The notes under the pieces: generated by a model
Database searches by the model: none
What the model saw: the letters and a program-made list of their open reading frames with translations, nothing else
What the model was told of the DNA's origin: nothing
From: Flavobacterium alvei
Lineage (GTDB): Bacteria > Bacteroidota > Bacteroidia > Flavobacteriales > Flavobacteriaceae
NCBI RefSeq assembly: GCF_002920895.1
Contig: NZ_PQVG01000004.1
Location: forward strand, 372,001 to 436,000
Reading direction: 5' to 3'
Length of the DNA stretch: 64,000 nt
Shown here: positions 54,062 through 63,505 of the stretch, in pieces
How positions within the stretch are numbered: position 1 is the first letter of the stretch
Layout of the letters: each line of letters begins with the position of its first letter
Made by a program: the position numbers and the translations under genes

Positions 54062-57052
54062 TTAAAAATTGGCTTTTAGTCCAAAAACAAACGTTTTAAC
54101 TTGAGGATAGGTTCCTAAATCGATACCTTGACCAATTCCTGTAGCATTATTAAAAGCTCCAACTTCAGGGTCAAATCCTTTGTAATTCGTTATTGTATAT
54201 AGGTTTTGTCCAGTTACATATAATTTTAATGAGTTCAATCTCCATTTTTCCAATTTAAATTGATATCCAAGAGTAACGGCTTTCAATCGAACATAAGAAC
54301 CGTCTTCTACAAATCTATCAGAAACGTGTAAAGCACTTGCATCATTGGCTTTTGGAACATCAGTAATTTGACCCGGGGTAGTCCATCTATTCAATACTTC
54401 GGTCGATTGATTGTTGTAATTATTCATCAATGTTAAATCCATTCTTGAAGCATTGAAGATATCTCCACCTTCTGAACCCGTGATTAAAACGTCTAAACTA
54501 AATGCTTTATAACTAAAATCATTGCTTAAACCAAAGGTGAAATTAGGATTAGGATTTCCTATATTAGTTCTGTCATCTGGTGTGATATTTCCATCGCCAT
54601 TTATGTCTTTGTACAACAAAGTACCTGTTGTAGGATCTACTTTGTCCACTTTATATCCATAGAAGCTTCCTAATGCACTTCCTTCGGTTAATAGAATTAC
54701 ACTTTCTCCAACTGAAGTTAAATTTTGGAATGGTAATTTTTTAAGTAACCCTAATTTAACCACTTGATTGTCATTGAAGGAAATATTGAAATTAGTATTC
54801 CATTTGAAATCGCCAGTTAAGTTTATTGTATTTAAACTTAATTCCAATCCTTTGTTTTCAATTTCACCAGCATTGTAATAATAGGGTTTTGAAAAACCTG
54901 GGAAATAAATAATTTGAAGCAAGTCTTTAGTATTCTTTTTATAGATATCCGCTGTGAATTTGATTCTGTTTTTGAATAAACCCAAATCTAAACCTAGATT
55001 GATATCAGTTGTTGTTTCCCATTTCAAATCCGGGTTTCCTATTTGATCTAAAGTGGTAACATTCGTCAACGGATTAGTGTAATTCAAATCAAAGCTTGAA
55101 TACGCTGGCAATCCTGATAAATTACCTGTTTTTCCCCAACCACCTCTTAATTTTAATTCACTAATAGAAGGTGTATTTTTTAAGAAATCTTCATTAGAAA
55201 TAATCCAAGCTCCCGAAACTGCTGGAAAAAATCCCCATTTATTGTCTTTGGATAATTGAGAGGCACCACTTTCTCTAAATACGCCATTCAAAATATATTT
55301 ATTTTTAATAGTGTAGATGGCTCTTCCAAAATAAGACAGACTTCTTACCTCATTTTCTCTGTTTTCGAAAGATTGATTTTTGGCAGCATTAATATCATAA
55401 CTAGTTTGCTCTACAGGAAATCCGGTTCCAGAATTGGCCTCTTTAGTATAATTATTTTTCTGCATAGACATACCTCCTAATAAGTTTAAATCGGAATTAT
55501 CAAATTTCAACACATAGTTCAAAGTGTTTTCAAAATTCCAATTCTTGTTGTTTTCTACCGTATTACTGCCTCTTCCTTTGTCAGAAGTTGGGTTGTTGTC
55601 CCCATTTCTTCCCCAAACATTGGTGTATGGATCTACAAACTGAACGTTATCTGATTTTGTCCAATCTAATGAAAGCATTGGTTTCCAAACCAAATTATGC
55701 AAGATATTGACATCAAAACTAACGCTGCTTAAGTATCTATTTACAGCTGTTGTGTTAAGTCTTGACAATAATGAAACTGGGTTTTCCCAACCCGATTGAT
55801 ATGGATTTTCTGCATATTGACCGTCTTTATATCCATCTTTATATGATCCATCTGCATTAGTTTCTCTAACATTTAATTGAGATCCCCAAGTAGGCAAAAA
55901 TGCAGGCGTTACTAAAGCACTCATAACCGCACCACCTTGTCCAACACTATTATTATCACTGATGTAAGAGCCGTCAGATTGAATAATATTCATATTTACA
56001 TCTGTTTTTAACCAAGGAGTAAGACTAGCATTCACATTTATTTTTCCAGAGAAACGGTTGTATTTTGATGGATTTATTACACCATCTACCATTTGGTAGC
56101 CTAAAGCGCCATAGAATTTTACTTTTTCGGTACCTCCTGCATAAGACAAATTATAATTTTGATCTATACCAGTTTTCAAAATTTCATCTTGCCAATTGGT
56201 ATTTATTCCAGTGTATTTTGCATCGTTTGCGGTGGTCAAATAACTCGGATTAATTTCAGTAATCAATGATTTATAATCTGTTAAATTTAAAACATCTACA
56301 TTGCTAACTGATTTTGACAAACCTAAATAAGAGCTAAATTGAAAGTCATTTTTATTCGATTTTCCTTTTTTAGTCGTAATAATTACAACTCCAGTTGAAC
56401 CATTAACCCCATAAATAGCTGTGGCGGTTGCATCTTTTAAAATGGATAAATCCACAATATCTTCGGTATTTAAACCCGAAATGTCTTTGGTCTGGATTCC
56501 ATCAACAACATACAAAGGCGAATTTTCAGAGTTTATAGAACTAAGTCCTCTAATTCTCACATCAAAACTTGCCCCAGGTTTTCCTGAAGTTTGCACCACA
56601 TTTACCCCAGCAGCATTTCCTTGTATTGCCTGAGCAACCGATACAATTGGACGATCCTCAAACGCATCCGACTTGACTTTAGAAACTGCATTTGTTGAAT
56701 TTTTCATCTTCTGAGTTCCATAACCTACATTAATTACAACTTCTTGCAACGATTGAGACTCCGTTTGCAGTTTTACATTAATACTAGTTCGGCCGTTAAT
56801 GGGTTCCGTAACGGAAGTGTAGCCCAAATAACTAAACACTAAAGTACCGCTAGAAGCAGCCTTTATTTGATAATTTCCATCCAAATCCGAAGTAGTTCCC
56901 TTTGAGGTTCCTTTAATTAAAATTGTTACTCCAGGAATGGCCATTCCATTTTCATCATTCACTTTTCCTTTTACGTTTACCTCTTGTGCTTGAACGCAAA
57001 TTGAAAATAAGAGAGATGAAAGACAAAAAATAAATAATTTTGTTAATTTCAT
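54062..57052 (-). CDS. SusC/RagA family TonB-dependent outer-membrane transporter (pair 2)
   Basis: A 996-residue transporter. The signal peptide ends near SICVQAQ. The regulatory-like domain is VKGKVNDENGMAIPGVTILIKGTSKGTTSDLDGNYQIKA (about 26-64). Next come LQEVVINVGYGTQKMKN (TonB-box region) and the plug with DLSILKDATATAIYGVNGSTGVVIITTKKG. The barrel ends VKTFVFGLKANF. It is the first gene of the operon with susD2, two GH30 genes and the esterase. The start is divergent from the LuxR-type regulator gene, a common arrangement for a dedicated activator. A TACTTTTG box lies at 57099-57092, but no TTG follows at the usual distance. Confidence 0.96.
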   Translation of the reverse strand: MKLTKLFIFCLSSLLFSICVQAQEVNVKGKVNDENGMAIPGVTILIKGTSKGTTSDLDGNYQIKAASSGTLVFSYLGYTSVTEPINGRTSINVKLQTESQSLQEVVINVGYGTQKMKNSTNAVSKVKSDAFEDRPIVSVAQAIQGNAAGVNVVQTSGKPGASFDVRIRGLSSINSENSPLYVVDGIQTKDISGLNTEDIVDLSILKDATATAIYGVNGSTGVVIITTKKGKSNKNDFQFSSYLGLSKSVSNVDVLNLTDYKSLITEINPSYLTTANDAKYTGINTNWQDEILKTGIDQNYNLSYAGGTEKVKFYGALGYQMVDGVINPSKYNRFSGKINVNASLTPWLKTDVNMNIIQSDGSYISDNNSVGQGGAVMSALVTPAFLPTWGSQLNVRETNADGSYKDGYKDGQYAENPYQSGWENPVSLLSRLNTTAVNRYLSSVSFDVNILHNLVWKPMLSLDWTKSDNVQFVDPYTNVWGRNGDNNPTSDKGRGSNTVENNKNWNFENTLNYVLKFDNSDLNLLGGMSMQKNNYTKEANSGTGFPVEQTSYDINAAKNQSFENRENEVRSLSYFGRAIYTIKNKYILNGVFRESGASQLSKDNKWGFFPAVSGAWIISNEDFLKNTPSISELKLRGGWGKTGNLSGLPAYSSFDLNYTNPLTNVTTLDQIGNPDLKWETTTDINLGLDLGLFKNRIKFTADIYKKNTKDLLQIIYFPGFSKPYYYNAGEIENKGLELSLNTINLTGDFKWNTNFNISFNDNQVVKLGLLKKLPFQNLTSVGESVILLTEGSALGSFYGYKVDKVDPTTGTLLYKDINGDGNITPDDRTNIGNPNPNFTFGLSNDFSYKAFSLDVLITGSEGGDIFNASRMDLTLMNNYNNQSTEVLNRWTTPGQITDVPKANDASALHVSDRFVEDGSYVRLKAVTLGYQFKLEKWRLNSLKLYVTGQNLYTITNYKGFDPEVGAFNNATGIGQGIDLGTYPQVKTFVFGLKANF

Positions 57053-57386
57053 TTTTCTAAAAATTTTGGTTAATTAATTAGTAATTTCATCCAAAAGTAC
57101 AGCTGTTTTTTTGTTAAGTGTAATAATAATTCATTACAAAAACCATACAAAGTTCATTTTTGAACTGGACAAAAACTATACAAACATTTTTTAATTATTT
57201 AAATATCAATGTTTTAAAAATTAATTTATGTTGTAAAGAAAAACATTTATGTCAAAAAAAAACACAACATTCTAAAAAAAGGTAATTTAGCTCTTGAAAT
57301 TAATTTTTTGCGAAAAATGGATGGCCATTTGCAAGTTAAGAAAACGTTTTCGCTTACAAATCAAATCATTACAATTTGAATTCATT
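57053..57386. promoter_or_regulatory. Divergent control region between susC2 and the LuxR-type regulator gene
   Basis: About 334 bases of very AT-rich sequence with no gene. It must hold the promoters of two divergent units. The visible signals are a minus-strand TACTTTTG box (57099-57092) for susC2 and the palindrome GAAAACGTTTTC (57340-57351), 36 bases before the regulator ATG. The weak -33 side suggests an activator-dependent promoter. Confidence 0.45.
57341..57354. promoter_or_regulatory. AAAACGTTTTCGCT site upstream of the LuxR-type regulator gene
   Basis: Contains the 12-bp palindrome GAAAACGTTTTC (57340-57351) and is identical over 14 bases to 40836-40849 before the HTCS gene. The form resembles LacI/GalR-family operators, but no such regulator gene is in the window. 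Confidence 0.3.
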
Positions 57387-60248
57387 ATGGGTTATTTAAG
57401 ATTTAAAATACTAGTATTGTTCTTATTTGGAACATCCCTTTTTGGTCAGGTAAAAAACATTGGACTTCCAGAAATAAGAAATTATAAGAGAACTGACTAT
57501 AAAGGAGGTACCCAAAACTGGAATATTGACCAAGATAAAAACGGAAATTTATATTTTGCCAACAACAATGGGTTATTTCAATTTGACGGTTCAACCTGGC
57601 AAAAATATCCATTGCCCAATTCTCCAGATGTTAGATGCGTAAAAATTGACCCTTCAGGAAAAATTTTCGTAGGTGGCTATAGCGAATTTGGATATTACAA
57701 AACCAATTCAAAAGGGAAGTTAGAATATGTATCTATTTCAAAATTAGTAAACAAACAAAAAATAATTGATTTCATCTGGAAAATACATCTGTATAAAAAT
57801 GAAGTTGTTTTTCAATCATTTGCTAGAATTTATAGTTATAAAAACAACCAATTAAAAATTGTAGATGCCCCCGATAGATTTCAATTTTCCTTTCAGATAA
57901 AAGATCATCTTTACTTACAAGATATTTCATCTGGTTTATTAGAATATAAAAATGGCAAATTGTACCCATTAAAAGGGACAAAAATTTTCAACAACACCGA
58001 AATTTGGGGTATGTTTCCTTTGCCTGGAGACAAATTACTCATCGCTACTTTAAACAAAGGACTTTTTGTGTACGACAATCAAGGTGTAAAACCTTGGAAT
58101 ACCGAGGCCAATAGTTTTGTTAAGAAAAACAACTCATTAGGAGGTGTAGCTTTCAAAGACAAATTTATTGTATTGAATTCTGTTTTGAATGGAATTATAA
58201 TTTGTGATACCAATGGCAAAATTATTCAACATATTGAACACAAAAAAGGACTTCAGAACAACACTGTTTTAACTTCTTTTATAGATAACAAAAACAATCT
58301 TTGGCTGGGTCTTGATAATGGTATTGATTTTATAAATGAAAATTCACCTTTCACTTATTTTGGTTTTAGTTATGGTATTAGTACAGTTTATGCTTCTGTT
58401 GTTCATAACGGAAAGTTGTATGTGGCCACAAATCAAGGTGTTTTTTATCATGTATGGAACACCCCTTTTCGAGAAGATAATTTTTCATTAATAGAGGGAA
58501 CAACAGGGCAGGCTTGGAACATTCAGGTAATTGATGGACAGTTAATTTGTGGAAACAATAACGGAGCTTTAGTGATTGAAAACAACCATTCAGTCAGAAC
58601 TCTTGACAACAGAGGTTATTTTGGATTCAAGAAAATACCAAACCATCCCAATTTTATTATAGGCTCTAATTACAATGGTTTTGCTGTTTTTGAGAAAGGA
58701 GCTAACGGATGGGTATTCCGAAATCAAATTGCCGGTTTTAAAAAACCATCTAACTCATTCGAAATGGACAACTCTTATATGTGGTTAAAAAAGGATGAGT
58801 TAATTTACCAAATGGGTATTTCTAGTGATTTTAAAAAATTCAGTACCATAAAAACGTACTCCAACTTATCGAATACACTTAAAGGAATTGGTAGTATTCA
58901 AACACTAAACCACACTGTATATTTTCAAACAAACAATCGTTTCTTTAGATATTCTCAAGACCAAGATTTGTTTTTTGAAGACCAAAAAATTACGGCATTA
59001 TTTAAAGATATTCCCAAAATATATTCTTTGAAACAGGATTCAGAAGGGAATATCTGGTATATTTTTAAAGAATCATTGGGGGTTTTGTCAAAGACTTCTA
59101 ACGGAAATTATAGAAATATTGTAGCTCCATTTTCGAGCTTAACGGGTAATTTAGTCAACAATTATTTGTCTATTAACACCATTAATCCAAAAAATATTTT
59201 CATCGGACTAACGAATGGGTTGGCACATTATGATTCTCAACTTTTGAATAATTCGGTTAGAAAACCCACCGCATTCATCCGAAGTTTTTCGTTTCCAGGA
59301 GACACGCTGATGTTTGGCAATAGTCAAAACACATTTGAAAAACAGAAAATTCCATATAAATCAAATCGGGTAAAGTTTACTTTTTCTTCTCCCAGCTATG
59401 AAAACATAGACAATATTGAATTTTCGCATCAATTAGAAGGCTTCGATGACCGATGGAGTAACTGGTCACCCATTACTATCAAAGAATATACAAACTTAAG
59501 GGAAGGTGACTACAAAATGAATCTGAAAGCAAGAAACGGTTTTGGAGTACAATCTGAAGTAACACAAATTCCATTTACCATTTCTCCGCCTTGGTACAGA
59601 CATTTTGTTGCTTATTTTTGTTACATCATACTAATTATTGCCATCATTTATTATATAAGAAATAGAATTAAAATAAAAATACGTAAAAACAGATATTACG
59701 AAACTATCGAACAGCGAAGGCTTTATCTGGAAAGAGAATCCAAAATTAGAAAAGAGCAATTTGATTTAGAAAAAGAAATCGAACGATTAAAAAATGATAA
59801 GCTTCAAACTAAAATTCTATCAAAAGATAAGGAATTGGTTACCAATACGCTACAAATTGTAAAAAAGAACAAAATACTAAAAGGGATTATTCATAAACTC
59901 AAAGACATTAATGTAGATTCTTTTGACGAATCGACTAAATTTCAATTTAACAAACTCAACAAAAGTATTGTAAGAGAGGTAAATACAGATAAAAGTTGGA
60001 AAGATCTTGAAAAACACATAAAAAATGTTCATTTCGATTTCCTAAAAAGATTGAAAGAAAAATACCCTACCATTTCCCCTCGAGAATTGGATTTATCGAC
60101 CTATTTACTGATGAATATGTCAACAAAAGAAATTGCAGAAATCATGAACATTTCGAGTGGAGGTGTAGAAGTGTCCCGTTATCGTTTACGCAAAAAATTT
60201 GGTCTCAATAAAAAGGAAAATCTAACTGGTTTTTTAATGAGTATTTAA
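57387..60248 (+). CDS. Membrane-bound propeller sensor with LuxR-type DNA-binding domain (PUL regulator)
   Basis: A 953-residue one-component regulator. It has a signal peptide (FKILVLFLFGTSLFGQ), a periplasmic propeller with repeats such as DQDKNGNLYFANNNGLFQFDG (to about 640), a Y_Y_Y domain (EFSHQLEGFDDRWSNWSPI, about 675-700), a membrane helix near 741-760 (YFCYIILIIAIIYYI), a long charged coiled coil (about 770-830) and a C-terminal LuxR-type HTH (SPRELDLSTYLLMNMSTKEIAEIMNIS, about 897-925). There is no kinase or receiver domain, so the signal must reach DNA from the membrane. It is divergent from susC2 and probably controls that operon. The frame is open from 57294, but the signal peptide begins at 57387. 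Confidence 0.92.
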   Translation: MGYLRFKILVLFLFGTSLFGQVKNIGLPEIRNYKRTDYKGGTQNWNIDQDKNGNLYFANNNGLFQFDGSTWQKYPLPNSPDVRCVKIDPSGKIFVGGYSEFGYYKTNSKGKLEYVSISKLVNKQKIIDFIWKIHLYKNEVVFQSFARIYSYKNNQLKIVDAPDRFQFSFQIKDHLYLQDISSGLLEYKNGKLYPLKGTKIFNNTEIWGMFPLPGDKLLIATLNKGLFVYDNQGVKPWNTEANSFVKKNNSLGGVAFKDKFIVLNSVLNGIIICDTNGKIIQHIEHKKGLQNNTVLTSFIDNKNNLWLGLDNGIDFINENSPFTYFGFSYGISTVYASVVHNGKLYVATNQGVFYHVWNTPFREDNFSLIEGTTGQAWNIQVIDGQLICGNNNGALVIENNHSVRTLDNRGYFGFKKIPNHPNFIIGSNYNGFAVFEKGANGWVFRNQIAGFKKPSNSFEMDNSYMWLKKDELIYQMGISSDFKKFSTIKTYSNLSNTLKGIGSIQTLNHTVYFQTNNRFFRYSQDQDLFFEDQKITALFKDIPKIYSLKQDSEGNIWYIFKESLGVLSKTSNGNYRNIVAPFSSLTGNLVNNYLSINTINPKNIFIGLTNGLAHYDSQLLNNSVRKPTAFIRSFSFPGDTLMFGNSQNTFEKQKIPYKSNRVKFTFSSPSYENIDNIEFSHQLEGFDDRWSNWSPITIKEYTNLREGDYKMNLKARNGFGVQSEVTQIPFTISPPWYRHFVAYFCYIILIIAIIYYIRNRIKIKIRKNRYYETIEQRRLYLERESKIRKEQFDLEKEIERLKNDKLQTKILSKDKELVTNTLQIVKKNKILKGIIHKLKDINVDSFDESTKFQFNKLNKSIVREVNTDKSWKDLEKHIKNVHFDFLKRLKEKYPTISPRELDLSTYLLMNMSTKEIAEIMNISSGGVEVSRYRLRKKFGLNKKENLTGFLMSI

Positions 60249-60251
60249 CCC

Positions 60252-60279
60252 AAAAAGGCCATCATTTCTGATAGCCTTT
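60252..60279 (-). terminator. GAAA-loop terminator after GH51 (copy 3 of 3)
   Basis: On the minus strand GGCTATCA-GAAA-TGATGGCC pairs fully (one G-U) and is followed by T5. It lies between the convergent ends of the LuxR-type regulator gene and GH51. On the plus strand one pair becomes a C-A mismatch, so it may also serve the regulator gene less well. Confidence 0.82.
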
Positions 60280-60305
60280 CTTGAAAAAAAATTATACAAA
60301 AAATA

Positions 60306-62291
60306 TTATTTCATTTTCAACTTCAAAACAGTAATCGAATAAGCTGGCAAATTCATCTGTGCTTTTTCGCCTTTCAATTTATACTCGCTTGTTGTTGGGA
60401 TAATTTTTTGGGGAGTTTCAAAAGAATTTTCGTCTGCCAAATTCGGACTAACAAGTGTGATAACAGTTCCTTTAGATTCTAATTTGCTTCCTTTCAAATC
60501 AATTGCAACTTCTTGTGGAGTGGGTGAGGTGTTGACCAATTTCACAATGATTTCTTTGGTATTGGCATCTTTTACGGCAGAAGCGTAGAGGTTGTTTTGT
60601 CCCGTTAGCGGTTTTCCGTCTTTGGTGATGTTCAATAAATCGGTTCCTTTGTTGAGAGAAAACAACTTTTGCACCTGATAATTCGCGGAACCATAAGCCT
60701 CCAAATTGTTGAACCAAATCATATCCGGCGCCCATTGCCAAGCTTCTGCGTGAGCCATCAACGGAGCATAAGAAGTCAAGTGAACCACTTCGGCATTTCT
60801 TTCTAAACCTGTCATAAAAGCGGCTTCAGAAAAAGCAGATTCCCAGTTGTTTTTGGTAATTAACTTATTGTCAATAGTACTGTGGGCGGCATATTCTCCC
60901 GCAAAAACTTTAGGTCCTTTTCGGTCGTAATTGTCATAACGCGCGGCATTGTCCCTGAACCATTGCGGACTTTTATAATAATGTTCGTCCACCAATTCGG
61001 CATTCAATTTTCTCAATTCCTGCATTCCATAGTCAAAATATTCTCCGTCTGGCGATGGCCCACTTCCAGAAACAATCGTGATTTTTGGATATTTTTCTTT
61101 TATCGCTTTTTCGAAAATTTTATATCTTTCGATGTAATCAGGTCCCCATTGTTCGTTACCCACACCAATGTATTTCAGGTTAAACGGTTTTGGATGTCCC
61201 ATATCCGAGCGCAATTTCCCCCAAGGCGTCGCTTCCGAACCGTTGGCAAATTCAATCAAGTCCAAAGCATCTTGAACGTACGGATCTATTTCGTCAATTG
61301 GCGTTAATTCGCCGGTGTTATATTGGCACGCCATTCCGCAACTCAAAACTGGCAAGGCTGCTGCGCCAATGTCTTCGGAAAGTTGGAAATACTCAAAAAA
61401 TCCCAATCCAAAACTTTGAAAATAATCGGGTGCCGCTTTTTGCGGAAACTCCATATTCCAACGGTTGATTCTTGTTTTTCTATTCTCGACTTCGCCCACC
61501 GAATTTTTCCATTGATAACGGTCTGCCAAAGTTCTTCCTTCGACAATGCAACCGCCTGGAAAACGCAAAAATCCTGGTTTCATATTATACAAAAGTTGCA
61601 CAATATCTTTGCGTAAGCCGTTTTTTCTGTTCTTCCAAGTGTCTTCTGGAAACAATGAAATCATATCCAAATCGATAGTTCCCGTACCTTCAAAGGTGAT
61701 TTTGAGTTTGGCTTTTGCCTCGGTTTGTGTCGCCGTGAATTGTGTTGAATAGGATTTCCAATCATTCGATGTGGGAACAATACTGGTTTCGCCCAATACT
61801 TTTTTGTCTTTATCGATAAACTGAATAATTATTTTTTTGATGGCACCATCGTGATTCGCCGCCTTCAAAGAAAGATTGTATTTGGCTTCTTTTTTAACAC
61901 CCATTCCTCTAAATCCTTCGTTTACGAGGGCATATCCTTTGTCATCATTTACCTGAACTCTACAAAAATTAGGATTGGTTTTGTTTTCCAATACCGTGAT
62001 GGGCAACGCAAAACCCGATTGCTGGTTCAAAGAAAGTCTTTTGGTATTGGGTTGTTCCCATCCCATCAAGGGTTTTTCGAATTCGAAAGAGCGGTTTTTA
62101 ATCATTTCGGCATACAAACCTCCATCGGCGGCAAAATTGATGTCTTCAAAAAACAAACCGAACATCGTGGGTTGTATTTTGGTAATGGTTTTGGCTGCAT
62201 CCACTTCCAAAATTATCTTTTGGGCATTGGCATAAAAGCCGGAAATTAATAAACCACAAAGGGTTATTCTTGAAATAAGATTGTGTTTCAT
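60306..62291 (-). CDS. GH51 family alpha-L-arabinofuranosidase
   Basis: A 661-residue exported enzyme with signal MKHNLISRITLCGLLISGFYANAQ. Early catalytic-domain residues KIQPTMFGLFFEDINFAADGGLYAEMIKNRSFEF are followed by an inserted carbohydrate-binding-like beta-sandwich (about 85-215). The barrel then has PGFLRFPGGCIVEG, the acid/base Glu in YIGVGNEQWGPDYIE and the nucleophile Glu in KVFAGEYAAHS. A C-terminal beta domain ends the protein. It would remove L-arabinofuranose side chains from arabinan, arabinoxylan or arabinogalactan. It is the last gene of the leftward group with two GH43 genes. A TATTTTTG box lies at 62337-62330. Confidence 0.95.
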   Translation of the reverse strand: MKHNLISRITLCGLLISGFYANAQKIILEVDAAKTITKIQPTMFGLFFEDINFAADGGLYAEMIKNRSFEFEKPLMGWEQPNTKRLSLNQQSGFALPITVLENKTNPNFCRVQVNDDKGYALVNEGFRGMGVKKEAKYNLSLKAANHDGAIKKIIIQFIDKDKKVLGETSIVPTSNDWKSYSTQFTATQTEAKAKLKITFEGTGTIDLDMISLFPEDTWKNRKNGLRKDIVQLLYNMKPGFLRFPGGCIVEGRTLADRYQWKNSVGEVENRKTRINRWNMEFPQKAAPDYFQSFGLGFFEYFQLSEDIGAAALPVLSCGMACQYNTGELTPIDEIDPYVQDALDLIEFANGSEATPWGKLRSDMGHPKPFNLKYIGVGNEQWGPDYIERYKIFEKAIKEKYPKITIVSGSGPSPDGEYFDYGMQELRKLNAELVDEHYYKSPQWFRDNAARYDNYDRKGPKVFAGEYAAHSTIDNKLITKNNWESAFSEAAFMTGLERNAEVVHLTSYAPLMAHAEAWQWAPDMIWFNNLEAYGSANYQVQKLFSLNKGTDLLNITKDGKPLTGQNNLYASAVKDANTKEIIVKLVNTSPTPQEVAIDLKGSKLESKGTVITLVSPNLADENSFETPQKIIPTTSEYKLKGEKAQMNLPAYSITVLKLKMK

Positions 62292-62417
62292 ATTTTTATT
62301 CTTGATTATTAGATGGGATTTTTTGCATACAAAAATACGGATAGCATTAGAAAATGAAATGGATGATTACACCTCAAATATGGATAGATATGAATTAAAA
62401 GATGGATTATCTGACTA

Positions 62418-63383
62418 CTATTTCTTCCCCTTAACCTTAACGGGTTTCACAATTTCGAAAACATCGACTGGTAAAATGTTTCCATCCTTGTCAAATCGCA
62501 TTGGCGAAATACAGGTTTCACGGTTGTAACCATTACCGTCAGGAATTCTAAAGCGGTGGTAAGCAATATACCATTCGTCTTTGCCAGGAACCTTTACTAC
62601 TGAATGATGTCCCGCACCTTTGACAACGCCTTCTCTTTTTAAAACAGTACGACCATCGGCTTTGGTAAAAGGGCCAAGAGGTGAATCGGAAGTGGCATAA
62701 GCTATGGAATATCTAGGGTCACGAGTGTCAAATTCTGACCACATCAGGTAATATTTTCCGTTTCTTTTGAATACGAAAGAACCTTCGTTATAGCCTTTTG
62801 GTTTGATGGAAATAATTTTCGACGCATCATACGAAATCATATCATCATTCAATTTAACCATATTGCAATTGCCTTGTCCAAAATACAAATAAGCTGAACC
62901 GTCATCATCTACAAAAACCATTGGGTCAATCATCTGTCCTTTTAGCATTCCTTTTGGTGCTAATGGTTTTCCCAAAGCATCTTTGAAAGGTCCAGTTGGT
63001 TTGTCGGAAACGGCTACTCCAATATTTACATTTGCTGAAAAATAATAGTAATATTTTCCGTTTTTGTAAGCGATGGCTGGTGCCCAAGCTCGTTCTTTTG
63101 CCCAGCTAATGTCTTTGGGTAAATCCAAAATTACTTTTTCGGATTCCCATTTTACCAAATCATTGGAAGACCAACAAGTAAAACTCGTAGCATTCCATCC
63201 ATCAGTACCATCGGTTGTAGGATAGATGTAGAATTTTTTGCCAAAAACCGCAATATGAGGATCGGCATAAACGTCTGGCAAGACTGCTTTTGGTGCGTTC
63301 AAGGTGTCCTTTTGAGAATATGAATTTGCGGAAAGCAAAACAGTGATTAGTAGTAAGAGTGTTTTTTTCATTTCATTTTTCAT
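62418..63383 (-). CDS. GH43 family glycoside hydrolase (arabinosidase/xylosidase type)
   Basis: A 321-residue exported enzyme with signal MKKTLLLLITVLLSANSYSQ. The start may be Met1 at 63383 or Met5 at 63371. The five-bladed propeller fold of GH43 is shown by the catalytic base Asp in DVYADPHIAVFG, the pKa-modulating Asp in GQMIDPMVFVDDDG and the acid Glu in GYNEGSFVFKRNGKYYLMWSE. The His in GAGHHSVVKVP lies at the calcium site. The length suggests a single catalytic domain without a binding module. Activity on alpha-L-arabinofuranosyl or beta-D-xylosyl links is typical, and the adjacent GH51 favours arabinose. Confidence 0.93.
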   Translation of the reverse strand: MKNEMKKTLLLLITVLLSANSYSQKDTLNAPKAVLPDVYADPHIAVFGKKFYIYPTTDGTDGWNATSFTCWSSNDLVKWESEKVILDLPKDISWAKERAWAPAIAYKNGKYYYYFSANVNIGVAVSDKPTGPFKDALGKPLAPKGMLKGQMIDPMVFVDDDGSAYLYFGQGNCNMVKLNDDMISYDASKIISIKPKGYNEGSFVFKRNGKYYLMWSEFDTRDPRYSIAYATSDSPLGPFTKADGRTVLKREGVVKGAGHHSVVKVPGKDEWYIAYHRFRIPDGNGYNRETCISPMRFDKDGNILPVDVFEIVKPVKVKGKK

Positions 63384-63423
63384 TATAAAGTTTAATAGTT
63401 CTGCTGGAAACGGAACAATTATT

Positions 63424-63500
63424 TTTTAAACCATTAAGAAATTTAAGCAAGTTAAGTTTCTAGTATTCTTAATTAGCTTAAATTTCTTAATGGTTTAAAA
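63424..63500. repeat. 25-bp perfect inverted repeat between the two GH43 genes
   Basis: The arms at 63424-63448 and 63476-63500 are exact inverses (core ACCATTAAGAAATTTAAGC) with a 27-base loop. It sits 5 bases after the upstream GH43 stop. There is no clear T-run, so it looks like a dispersed palindromic unit or message-stability hairpin. Confidence 0.75.
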
Positions 63501-63505
63501 TTGTT

